This document shows, piece after piece, positions 8,654-16,203 of a stretch of 64,000 nucleotides of DNA. The stretch is taken from contig JAILLF010000018.1 of assembly GCA_024693365.1 (NCBI GenBank), positions 1 through 64,000 of the forward strand, in the 5' to 3' direction. This DNA is from Acetatifactor sp. GTDB lineage: Bacteria; Bacillota; Clostridia; Lachnospirales; Lachnospiraceae. The notes beneath the pieces are model-generated. The model was not told the origin of the DNA, did not search any database, and saw only the letters and a list, made by a program, of their open reading frames with translations. How positions within the stretch are numbered: the first letter of the stretch is position 1; each line of letters starts with the position of its first letter. Made by a program: the position numbers and the translations under genes.

Positions 8654-9517
8654 ATGTTAGTTTCTGCAACTGAAATGCTGAAGAAAGCAAAAGCTGGTCA
8701 TTATGCAGTAGGCCAGTTCAACATCAACAACTTGGAGTGGACGAAGGCAATCCTTCTGACCGCTAAGGAATTAAAGAGCCCCGTTATTCTCGGCGTATCC
8801 GAGGGAGCCGGCAAGTACATGGGCGGCTATGACGTAGTCGTTGGCATGGTAAACGGTCTGTTAAAGGATCTTGACATCGACGTTCCCGTAGCACTGCATC
8901 TGGATCATGGTACCGTTGAAGGCTGTAACAAGTGTATCGAGGCAGGTTTCTCCTCCATTATGTTTGACGGTTCTCATTACGCTCTGGACGAAAACGTTCA
9001 GAAGACCACCGAGCTGGTTGCAAAGGCTCACGGCAAGGGAATGTCCATCGAGGCTGAGGTTGGTTCCATCGGCGGCGAAGAGGACGGCGTAATCGGCATG
9101 GGCGAGTGTGCAGATCCCAAGGAGTGCAAGGCAATCGCTGATCTTGGCGTTGACTTCCTGGCAGCAGGCATCGACAACATCCACGGCAAGTATCCTGCAA
9201 ACTGGAAGGGTCTTTCCTTTGAGACTCTGGACGCAGTTCAGCAGCTTACCGGAGATCTTCCCCTGGTTCTTCACGGCGGCACCGGAATTCCTGCTGACAT
9301 GATCAAGAAGGCAATCTCCCTTGGCGTTGCAAAAATCAACGTTAACACCGAGTGCCAGTTGGCATTTGCAGCTGCTACCCGTAAGTACGTTGAGGCTGGC
9401 AAGGATCTTGAGGGCAAGGGCTTCGATCCCCGTAAGCTTCTGGCTCCCGGCTTTGAGGCAATCAAGGCTACCGTTAAGGAGAAGATGGAGCTCTTCGGAA
9501 GCGTAGGCAAGGCTTGA
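8654..9517 (+). CDS. fba: Class II fructose-1,6-bisphosphate aldolase
   Basis: Zinc-dependent glycolytic aldolase cleaving fructose-1,6-bisphosphate to glyceraldehyde-3-phosphate and dihydroxyacetone phosphate. The 287 residues show AVGQFNINNLEW, the zinc-ligand/catalytic segment ALHLDHGT, MFDGSHYALDEN, EAEVGSIGGEEDG, and LVLHGGTGIP with INVNTECQLAF near the end. GGAGG nine bases upstream fixes ATG 8654 over the in-frame ATG at 8639. The sequence shows strong codon preference, as expected for a highly expressed gene. A terminator follows. Confidence 0.97.
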   Translation: MLVSATEMLKKAKAGHYAVGQFNINNLEWTKAILLTAKELKSPVILGVSEGAGKYMGGYDVVVGMVNGLLKDLDIDVPVALHLDHGTVEGCNKCIEAGFSSIMFDGSHYALDENVQKTTELVAKAHGKGMSIEAEVGSIGGEEDGVIGMGECADPKECKAIADLGVDFLAAGIDNIHGKYPANWKGLSFETLDAVQQLTGDLPLVLHGGTGIPADMIKKAISLGVAKINVNTECQLAFAAATRKYVEAGKDLEGKGFDPRKLLAPGFEAIKATVKEKMELFGSVGKA

Positions 9518-9556
9518 GACCTATAAGAGAATTTACTGATAAGTAATTTAATAAAG

Positions 9557-9608
9557 AACCCCGGCGCGCACGTGGTGATACGTCACAAAGGCACGCTGGG
9601 GTTTATTA
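9557..9608 (+). terminator. Terminator after fba
   Basis: Long hairpin AACCCCGGCGCGC ... GCACGCTGGGGTT (with wobble pairs and an internal GTG/CAC step) followed by TATTATTT. Confidence 0.75.
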
Positions 9609-9676
9609 TTTCCCGGGGTTATTATTCTTTTCTGCCGGGAAGAAGTTTTTGACAAATTTGCCGTTTAAAAGGGAGG

Positions 9677-9703
9677 ATGCCAAGGAACTTGGTTCCTTGG
9701 CAT
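9677..9703. promoter_or_regulatory. Perfect 12-bp inverted repeat in the fba-GH9 gap
   Basis: The gap 9518-9969 holds the fba terminator, this repeat and the GH9 promoter region; I see nothing else. ATGCCAAGGAAC / GTTCCTTGGCAT with a three-base loop is perfect, but no T-run follows, so it could be an operator or an RNA stem rather than a terminator. Confidence 0.45.
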
Positions 9704-9888
9704 GTATTATGAAAAAGTTATAATTAAAGCAACTGTGGCATTTATGCGTTTTGTGCTTCTCTATGATTTTAGTATATAGGCCGTTCATGAAGAAACAATG
9801 TGCGTAAATTAAACGATTCTTAAAAGAATTGTGAACAAAACGTAAACATGAGCCGGCACGAAGGAACAAAATAACACATTTCTTTCCC

Positions 9889-9927
9889 TTGATACTCCAT
9901 TTCTATTTTCGGGAAAGGGAGTATAAT
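9889..9927 (+). promoter_or_regulatory. Promoter/operator region of the GH9 gene
   Basis: TATAAT at 9922-9927 is a perfect -10, 43 bp before the start codon. The TTGATA at 9889 is 27 bp away, too far for a standard -35. ATACTCC (9892-9898) and GGAGTAT (9918-9924) form an inverted repeat overlapping the -10, which suggests a regulator-controlled promoter. The regulator is unknown. Confidence 0.4.
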
Positions 9928-9969
9928 GAGTCATATAATAAAAGGATTCGCGTGATTTTGGAGGTTGTC

Positions 9970-11724
9970 ATGTCTGTTTTTGTAAATCAATTGGGATTTT
10001 ATGAACGGGGAGAGAAGAGGGCAATCCTTCCCTTTGAGTGCAGGCAGTTTTGGCTGATCAATGAGGCGGGTGACGTATGCCATGAGGGAGAGACGCAGGA
10101 ATTTGGTTATGACAAGGCTTCCGGCGATCAGGTGACGGTGGCGGATTTCTCGGCGTTCACCACTCCCGGAAAGTATCGCGTGAAGGCGGCCAGGGCCGTT
10201 GCAGAGTCTGACCAAAAGAGTGTCTCGGTAGAGTATTCTCCCTGGTTTGAGATTGGACCGCACGTATATGACAAGCTAGGACATGATTTGATGAAGGCAT
10301 ATTACTACCTGCGCTGCGGGTGCGATCTGACGGAAGAATATGCGGGGCCTTACGTACATAAGGCATGTCACGTTGGGAAGACGGTGCTCTGGGAGGATCA
10401 TGATGCCGTCATTGAGGCAACCGGTGGCTGGCATGACGCAGGAGATTATGGAAGATATATTACGGCAGGAGCCTGTGCGCTGGCGCATCTGCTCTACGCA
10501 TGGCGCATGTATCCCGAGGCGTTTGAGGGGAAGAGTTATCATATTCCGGAGAGCGGCAATGGGGTTCCCGACATATTAAACGAGTGCCGCTATGAGCTGG
10601 AGTGGTTTTTGAAGATGCAGCGCGCAGACGGCGGCGTTTACCACAAACTGACGACGGCGAGGCATGCGGCGTTCGTGATGCCGGAGAAGGATCTGGAACA
10701 GCTTTATGCACTGCCGGTATCTTCATCGGCCACGGCAGACCATGCGGCCATCTGTGCCATGGCTGCAATGACGTACCGGCCATATGATGCAGAGTTTTCC
10801 ACAAGACTGGAAAAGGCGGCAAAGAGATCCTACGGATGGCTGAAGGCACATCCGGAATTTTTGGGCTTCCGCAATCCTCCGGGGTGCGGCACGGGAGAAT
10901 ATGGTGAGTGGGATGACGGATCCAACCGTTTCTGGGCGGCAACAGAGATGTATTCCCTGACGGGAGAAAAGAGCTACCACGATGATTTGAAGATGCTCCT
11001 GCATGAAAAGAAATTCCCGGGAATGGCGCTGGGTTACGTGGAAGTGGGCGGTTTTGGCATATTGGCATACCTGCTTTCCAAACAGGGGAAATCTGCGGAT
11101 CTCATGGCGAGGTTCTTCCGGGAGATCGTAAAGGACGCAGCGCAGCGCGTGCGCACGTCGGAAGAATGCGGTTATGGCGTTGCCTTGGCGGAATGGGAGT
11201 ATGGCTGGGGCAGCAATATGGGTGTCATGAGACACGGCATGAGCTTTGCGATCGCGGATTATTTCGGATTGGAAGAGAAGGTGAAGGAGGCAGCCAAGAC
11301 GATTGGCATGCCGGAGAGATTTGTCTGGCCTGGGCATCCCGTGGAGCCCTATGTACAGGGGCCGAGGGAGAGGCGCGGCTGGAGCATGCGCGATCATGCA
11401 GCGGCGGAACTGGATTATCTGATGGGATGCAATGCGCTGGGAATCAGTTATGTTACCGGAAATGGCGAGAATGCCTATCGTTACCCGCATCTTCGTCCGG
11501 CGCATGCGGACGGAATCGAAGAGTGTATGCCGGGCATGGTCAGCGGTGGCCCGAACCGGCACAGGCAGGATGCAAAGGCGAGGGAAGTGATTCCTGAAGG
11601 AACACCGGGCATGAAGAGCTTTGCCGACGAATACGAGGCATATTCACTAAATGAGATCACCATTTACTGGAACAGCCCTGCCGTATTTACTTTGGCATAT
11701 TTGACTTCTAAAGAGAGTCGTTAA
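9970..11724 (+). CDS. Glycoside hydrolase family 9 protein, cytoplasmic
   Basis: Inverting beta-1,4-glucanase/cellodextrinase-type enzyme. The 584 residues begin SVFVNQLGFYERGEKRAI, an N-terminal Ig-like domain typical of family 9 theme B/C proteins. The (alpha/alpha)6 catalytic domain follows with GGWHDAGDYGRYI (catalytic base aspartates) and, at the end, AYSLNEITIYWNSPAVFTLAYL containing the proton-donor Glu. There is no signal peptide, so it probably acts inside the cell on imported cello-oligosaccharides or related beta-glucosides. GGAGG precedes ATG 9970; an upstream in-frame start at 9889 would run through the promoter. A shared terminator follows. Confidence 0.88.
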   Translation: MSVFVNQLGFYERGEKRAILPFECRQFWLINEAGDVCHEGETQEFGYDKASGDQVTVADFSAFTTPGKYRVKAARAVAESDQKSVSVEYSPWFEIGPHVYDKLGHDLMKAYYYLRCGCDLTEEYAGPYVHKACHVGKTVLWEDHDAVIEATGGWHDAGDYGRYITAGACALAHLLYAWRMYPEAFEGKSYHIPESGNGVPDILNECRYELEWFLKMQRADGGVYHKLTTARHAAFVMPEKDLEQLYALPVSSSATADHAAICAMAAMTYRPYDAEFSTRLEKAAKRSYGWLKAHPEFLGFRNPPGCGTGEYGEWDDGSNRFWAATEMYSLTGEKSYHDDLKMLLHEKKFPGMALGYVEVGGFGILAYLLSKQGKSADLMARFFREIVKDAAQRVRTSEECGYGVALAEWEYGWGSNMGVMRHGMSFAIADYFGLEEKVKEAAKTIGMPERFVWPGHPVEPYVQGPRERRGWSMRDHAAAELDYLMGCNALGISYVTGNGENAYRYPHLRPAHADGIEECMPGMVSGGPNRHRQDAKAREVIPEGTPGMKSFADEYEAYSLNEITIYWNSPAVFTLAYLTSKESR

Positions 11725-11732
11725 CCATATGG

Positions 11733-11773
11733 AAAAGCGAGACTTCCGTAATTACAGGAGTCTCGCTTTTTTT
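11733..11773. terminator. Bidirectional terminator between GH9 and bioY
   Basis: AAAGCGAGACTTCC / GGAGTCTCGCTTT stem, with T-run TTTTTTT on the plus strand and an A-rich 5' side serving the minus strand. The last codons of bioY lie in the stem. Confidence 0.85.
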
Positions 11774-12294
11774 AGGCGTTTTTTTAGGGGCAGGCCGACG
11801 GCAATCGCGATGACGAGTTTCGCAACGTCACCGGGAATATATGGGATCACGCCCGCCATGAGCGCTGCCGGAAAGGTTAACTTCAACTGATATTGAAGCC
11901 ACAGGGTGCCAAACAAATAGAGCACGAGGGTCCCAAGGACAAAGCCGGCTACGTGCATTAAGAGTTTTTCCGGGAATTTTAACAGAAAGAAGCCGCAGAT
12001 CACGGCGAGGAAGAAATAGCCAAAGATATAGCCTCCCGTTGGTCCCAAAAGCTTCCCAATGCCACCGCTGAAGTTTGTGAAAACCGGCACGCCGGCAGAT
12101 CCCAGCAGAACGTAGAGTACGACGCTTAAGATGCCAAGCTTCATGCCCAGCACGTAGAGCGCGAAATAAATGCCCATGGTGCAGAGCGTGATGGGAACCG
12201 GACTTATGGGAATCTGAATGGCCCAAGGGCCAAGAATGCAAATAAGAGCTGTCATTACGGCCGTTATGGCCATTTCCTTTGGTGAGAATTTCAT
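11752..12294 (-). CDS. bioY: Biotin transporter substrate-binding subunit BioY
   Basis: Membrane S-component that captures biotin; works with the ECF transporter energizing module or alone. The 180 residues are strongly hydrophobic with about six membrane segments and the BioY motifs PISPVPITLCTMGI and LLGSAGVPVFTNFSGGIGKLLGPTGGYIFGY. AGGAGG precedes the start at 12294; longer in-frame starts would overlap the promoter. No biotin biosynthesis genes are beside it, which fits biotin uptake. A BirA-type operator overlaps the promoter. Confidence 0.94.
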   Translation of the reverse strand: MKFSPKEMAITAVMTALICILGPWAIQIPISPVPITLCTMGIYFALYVLGMKLGILSVVLYVLLGSAGVPVFTNFSGGIGKLLGPTGGYIFGYFFLAVICGFFLLKFPEKLLMHVAGFVLGTLVLYLFGTLWLQYQLKLTFPAALMAGVIPYIPGDVAKLVIAIAVGLPLKKRLKKARLL

Positions 12295-12331
12295 ATAACT
12301 GCCTCCTGCCTTTATGTTCATGCCAGGAGAT

Positions 12332-12360
12332 AGTATAACGCGCATAAGATGAATTGTCAA
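12332..12360 (-). promoter_or_regulatory. Sigma-A promoter of bioY
   Basis: On the minus strand TTGACA (12360-12355), 17 bp spacer, TATACT (12337-12332): a near-consensus promoter 38 bp before the bioY start. Confidence 0.85.
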
Positions 12361-12384
12361 CCTGTTTTTGCGAAAGGTTAACAT
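12354..12384. promoter_or_regulatory. Probable BirA operator of bioY
   Basis: TTGTCAACC, 13 bp, GGTTAACAT: an inverted repeat close to the known Firmicute BirA site (TTGTTAACC-N14/15-GGTTAACAA type). It overlaps the -35 of the bioY promoter, the place expected for biotin-dependent repression by BirA. Confidence 0.75.
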
Positions 12385-12401
12385 TCCATTTAAAATGTTA
12401 G

Positions 12402-12526
12402 CCACGAGGCGTGTCTACTGACAGATTAGGCTACTTGACTGGAAAAATACTCGAGGGGATACTATCAAGCCTCGGCTCCGAGTTTTGCAAGGTTCATTAA
12501 TGTGTCAGTAGACACGTCCCCGTGAC
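12402..12526. repeat. REP/MITE-like palindromic element, copy 1
   Basis: The ends are complementary: GTGTCTACTGACA at the left against TGTCAGTAGACAC at the right, with the right end completed by GTCCCCGTGAC. The centre holds ATACTCGAGGGGAT. The same arrangement recurs at 57257-57391 and in part at 20703-20796. No transposase is in the window. It lies between bioY and prs. Confidence 0.8.
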
Positions 12527-12530
12527 AAGT

Positions 12531-13718
12531 TTAGTTGAGTTCGCCGCTTACGTAGCGTGCCACGATGTTCTGGATTCTCTCGCTGGGGTTGAGGAGATCG
12601 CTGATGGAACTGTCGTGGTTTAACGTGTCAATGATGTAAGCGATGTATTTGCTCAGATCGCAGCTGATATACCATTCTCTCTGCAAAAGCTCAGGAGTCT
12701 GATAGATCAGGTTCGTGGTGAGAATCCTGCTGATAATGCCGCTCTCATAAGCTTTGTCGAACTTGTCAAGGCCGCTCGTGAAGAGGCCGAAGGTGGAGAA
12801 GACAAAGATGTTTCTCGCCTTGCGCTCCTTTAAGGCGGAGGCAACCTCCAGAACGGATTCACCGGAGGAGATCATGTCGTCAATAATGATCATGTCCTTG
12901 CCTTCCACGCTGGAACCAAGGAATTCATGAGCGACGATGGGGTTTCTGCCATCTATGATCTGAGTGTAATCCCTTCTCTTATAGAACATGCCCATGTCCA
13001 GACCGAGCACGTTGGCGATGTAGATGGCACGCTTCATGCCGCCCTCGTCCGGGCTGATCACCATCATGTGATCGGAATCAATCTGCAGGCCTTTTACGTT
13101 CTTTAGGAGGCCTTTGATGAACTGATATGCGGGCTGTACGGTCTCAAATCCGTGCAGGGGAATGGCATTTTGTACTCTGGGGTCATGCGCGTCAAAGGTG
13201 ATGATGTTGTCAACACCCATGTGCACGAGCTCCTGAAGGGCCAGTGCGCAGTCTAAGGACTCGCGGGAGGTGCGCTTGTGCTGGCGGCTCTCGTAGAGGA
13301 ACGGCATGATCACGGTGATGCGTCTTGCCTTACCGCCTACGGCAGCGATGATTCTCTTTAAGTCCTGATAATGATCGTCAGGAGACATGTGGTTCTCATG
13401 TCCGCAGAGGGAATAGGTCATGGAGTAGTTGCAGACGTCAACCAAGAGGTAGAGGTCGTATCCGCGAACGGATTCCATGATCATGCCCTTGGCCTCGCCG
13501 GAACCAAAACGGGGAATCTTTGTGTCGATCAGATAGGAAGCCCTCTGATAACCGGAAAACGCAAGGGAATCCTTGTGCTCACTTTCACGTTCCTCTCTCC
13601 ATTTTACCAAATACTTGTCTACTTTTTCCCCGAGACTGCGGCATCCCTCCAGGGAGATGATCCCCAGGGAGCCTACGGGTATGGTCTCCAAGTTTCTTTT
13701 CTCTTCACGGCTTGCCAT
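12531..13718 (-). CDS. prs: Ribose-phosphate pyrophosphokinase (long clostridial type)
   Basis: Makes PRPP from ribose-5-phosphate and ATP for nucleotide, His and Trp synthesis. The 395 residues are longer than the usual 315. They show the paired phosphoribosyltransferase-like domains, the loop PFLYESRQHKRTSRESLDCAL, FDAHDPRVQNAIP, VISPDEGGMKRA and the PRPP-loop-like IIIDDMISSGESV (classical enzymes have DDMIDTGGT). These changes mark the variant Prs found in Clostridia; an independent function cannot be excluded. It follows the DnaI-like gene by 23 bp and is probably the last gene of that operon. Confidence 0.85.
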   Translation of the reverse strand: MASREEKRNLETIPVGSLGIISLEGCRSLGEKVDKYLVKWREERESEHKDSLAFSGYQRASYLIDTKIPRFGSGEAKGMIMESVRGYDLYLLVDVCNYSMTYSLCGHENHMSPDDHYQDLKRIIAAVGGKARRITVIMPFLYESRQHKRTSRESLDCALALQELVHMGVDNIITFDAHDPRVQNAIPLHGFETVQPAYQFIKGLLKNVKGLQIDSDHMMVISPDEGGMKRAIYIANVLGLDMGMFYKRRDYTQIIDGRNPIVAHEFLGSSVEGKDMIIIDDMISSGESVLEVASALKERKARNIFVFSTFGLFTSGLDKFDKAYESGIISRILTTNLIYQTPELLQREWYISCDLSKYIAYIIDTLNHDSSISDLLNPSERIQNIVARYVSGELN

Positions 13719-13741
13719 GAGAAAACCTCACTTTCTTTTCT

Positions 13742-14722
13742 TTACGGTATTGCGTTTAGTTTCTGACACATGCGAACGTCGGGGCCGGTCAGCTTACAGA
13801 GCACAAAACTCTTGGACACTCTGGAAAAGACGCGGTCAGAATAACGATCCCGCAGTTCACTCAGGTTCAGGTTGGTCGAGATAATGGTGGAATGGCGACG
13901 CATTTCACGCTCGTTTAGGAGAGAGAAAAGCTGTGAGGTGACAAAGCTGCTGAGCACCTCCGTGCCTAAATCATCCACGATTACCAAATCATAATTGTAT
14001 AGGTCTTTGCAGAAATTGTAAAGTGTTTCTTTTGCGTTTCCGTCGAAGGAATAGCGTGCCAAGGTCTCAAACAGGCTCACGGCACTGAAATAGACGACGG
14101 AAAAGCCTTTTTCCAAAAGGCAATTGGCAATGCAACCAGACAGAAAACTCTTGCCAGTCCCTACGGTTCCGTAAAAAAGAAGATTTTTGCCACAGGGGAA
14201 AGTTTCCGCAAACTCCTTGGAAATCCGCACTGCGCCGCGAAGACGTTCCTGATCTTCGCCCTGACAGTATCCATAGGAAACGTTCTCAAAACGATCCGAA
14301 TGCAGGATGCCCTGCAAATTGGATTGCTCATAAAGATAGGAGAGTTCCTGCTTCTTAAAGCACTGACACTTCTCACGAAGCCCACTTTCCAAAAGAACGT
14401 AACCGGTGTCCTTGCAGGCGGGACAGGTATAGATGGGTTCTAAGTAATCCGCTGGATATCCGGCCTCCTGAAGAAGGGTTTTCTTGCGTTGGATGATGCG
14501 GGGAATGGGATTCTCTGGCTCTTCGGATGAAGAGGGAGAGTCCTCCAAAAGAAGACGGACGCGGCGTGTGGCATAGGTGCCTAGGGCCGCATCCAAATCT
14601 TTGAATTCGGGAATTTCATGATAGATCCGTTCCCGACGCTCTTCTGATAGAATTCTGTTTTGATCGCGGGTAATTTCATAACCACGCATGATCGCCTGAT
14701 GCTGAGAAGGGGAAAGGGACAT
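13742..14722 (-). CDS. dnaI: DnaI/DnaC-like helicase loader ATPase
   Basis: AAA+ protein loading the replicative helicase at origins. The 326 residues have an N-terminal helical region, a zinc-binding-like cluster CPACKDTGY...CQC around residues 100-121, Walker A GTVGTGKSF, Walker B DLVIVDDLGTE, and the sensor region STIISTNLNLSELRDRYSDRVFSRV. It is 48 bp downstream of the DnaD/DnaB-like gene in the same direction, the same pairing as dnaB-dnaI in Bacillus. Confidence 0.9.
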   Translation of the reverse strand: MSLSPSQHQAIMRGYEITRDQNRILSEERRERIYHEIPEFKDLDAALGTYATRRVRLLLEDSPSSSEEPENPIPRIIQRKKTLLQEAGYPADYLEPIYTCPACKDTGYVLLESGLREKCQCFKKQELSYLYEQSNLQGILHSDRFENVSYGYCQGEDQERLRGAVRISKEFAETFPCGKNLLFYGTVGTGKSFLSGCIANCLLEKGFSVVYFSAVSLFETLARYSFDGNAKETLYNFCKDLYNYDLVIVDDLGTEVLSSFVTSQLFSLLNEREMRRHSTIISTNLNLSELRDRYSDRVFSRVSKSFVLCKLTGPDVRMCQKLNAIP

Positions 14723-14770
14723 GTCGTTTCCTTTCTGTAATTAAATCGCTTCGCGATATTATGATGCAAA

Positions 14771-15874
14771 TTAGTTGCTGATCAATTTCTTTTCCAAATC
14801 ATCGAAGTCATAATCGTTCTGGGTGAACTGGTTAAACTTGTTGGATACGGATTTGCCCGTGGATTTCCTTGTCCGCTGATGCAATTCGTCCAATCGCGTA
14901 ACGTCGGATAGCTGACTTACGTTTTGTTCCTTCCAGCTCTTCAAAATCCCATCAGCATATTCGAAACGGTGCGAATCCGTGGCACGTACGGTCCGCGTGC
15001 AAGCTTCCACGATCACGTCCATGGGAAAACAGTAATCCTTCACCCAGCGGTTGATATATTCCATTTCCGTCCGCGTGGGGGAATTCTTCTTGCCGAGTTC
15101 ATCCATGATAACGTAAACGTTGCGGTCATATTTCCCGCTGCATTCCTGTGCCTGCTCGGGAGTCGAAATGCCCTGCTCGGCCCAGTTGATCGCAACCTTT
15201 TCGATATATTTAAAACTTTTTGTGCGCTCCACGCAGTACTGAATTAAGTAGTCGATCAGTTCGGTGGAGAAGTGAAGCCCGTCGATGATAAAGAGAATGG
15301 TCTCTATTTCGGAAGAATTTAACGTTCTTCCGAAGTATTGCTGCGTGAAGAACAATACTTCCTGAACGTCGTCGCGCTTCTTAAATTCGCGGAGCTGCTC
15401 CTTGGTGTGGGAAGACTTCGCCAATACGGGCACGTCCTCGGATTCTTCCTGCAGGGACGAGCGGGAAAGCTTTCTCTCGGGGAGTCGCACGTCCGCTTCT
15501 GGACGGAAGGGGGCAACGCTCTCTACGGAGAGCTGGATGGGCCTTGAAAACTGGGGCTGGATCTCATCGTCGTTCTCCGGGGACAGATCGTTCAGCCTGA
15601 TTCCGGACAGATTCTTGCCGGAATCATATTCCAAGGTAAGCACGCCCTGCTTTTCCCAGTAGCGCAGGGATTTCATGACGTCCTTCTCCGTGTGGTTAAA
15701 TTTGTCCGCAATGTCAGACACGCTGGTCACCAGATTGGCGTTCAGCATGCGGATTAAATAGAGATATACCTTTAACTGGGCGTCATTTGCGTCCTTCATG
15801 TATTTGTCGATAAAAAGATTAGAAACTACCGTGAAATCCACGCAACTGTCCTTGTACAACGTAAGTTTAGCCAT
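14771..15874 (-). CDS. DnaD/DnaB-like replication initiation protein
   Basis: Helicase-loading co-factor of the DnaB/DnaD superfamily. The 367 residues start MAKLTLYKDSCVDF. An N-terminal winged-helix region (VYLYLIRMLNANLVTSVSDIADKFNHTEKDVMKSLRYWEK, split by a few residues) is followed by a linker and two DnaD-like C-terminal helical domains around residues 195-340 (FFTQQYFGRTLNSSEIE..., MEYINRWVKDYCFPMDVI). The start at 15874 has GGGGAT upstream; an in-frame start at 15961 gives an unlikely Pro/Gly-rich extension. An extended -10 promoter and a DnaA-box cluster lie upstream. Confidence 0.88.
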   Translation of the reverse strand: MAKLTLYKDSCVDFTVVSNLFIDKYMKDANDAQLKVYLYLIRMLNANLVTSVSDIADKFNHTEKDVMKSLRYWEKQGVLTLEYDSGKNLSGIRLNDLSPENDDEIQPQFSRPIQLSVESVAPFRPEADVRLPERKLSRSSLQEESEDVPVLAKSSHTKEQLREFKKRDDVQEVLFFTQQYFGRTLNSSEIETILFIIDGLHFSTELIDYLIQYCVERTKSFKYIEKVAINWAEQGISTPEQAQECSGKYDRNVYVIMDELGKKNSPTRTEMEYINRWVKDYCFPMDVIVEACTRTVRATDSHRFEYADGILKSWKEQNVSQLSDVTRLDELHQRTRKSTGKSVSNKFNQFTQNDYDFDDLEKKLISN

Positions 15875-15961
15875 ATCCCCACAACCCTCTGTCCGTTCTT
15901 TTCTGCCGAATCCCGTCCCGTGATCATCCCTTACCCCGGGAGGTACCTTTGAGTAAGTCAA

Positions 15962-15970
15962 AGTATAGCA
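15962..15970 (-). promoter_or_regulatory. Extended -10 promoter of the dnaB-dnaI-prs operon
   Basis: Minus-strand TGCTATACT (TG-N-TATACT) 88 bp before the initiator gene start. No strong -35. Confidence 0.55.
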
Positions 15971-16036
15971 TGGCCTTTTGGAAAAGGAAATGGTAAAAAC
16001 GTCGAAACGGTTAAAACGCCAAAATCCCTAGTAAAA

Positions 16037-16197
16037 CGTGGATAAAACGGAGTATGTGGATAACATCGGAAAGGTTATATAAAAATCGCGGAAAAACAAG
16101 CAAGGCAGGGACATTGAGCTTAAATGAGTTTTCCACGTCGAATAAAGAAATATCCACAAACCCGACGGGCAAATTCTTTGTCGAGATTTGTGGATAA
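16037..16197. promoter_or_regulatory. Cluster of DnaA boxes
   Basis: The gap 15875-16203 holds two perfect DnaA boxes in the form TGTGGATAA (16055-16063 and 16189-16197) and two with one mismatch (CGTGGATAA 16037-16045; ATATCCACA 16150-16158). They sit upstream of the replication-initiation operon and at the 3' end of murC. The gap otherwise has only the operon promoter. Likely DnaA control of the initiation genes, or a DnaA titration/secondary site. Confidence 0.75.
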
Positions 16198-16203
16198 CGT
16201 GGA

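Noticed and set aside
9606..9869. Minus-strand open frame in the fba-GH9 gap
   Set aside because: No ribosome site, starts within the GH9 promoter region and covers the hairpin at 9677; composition is not protein-like.
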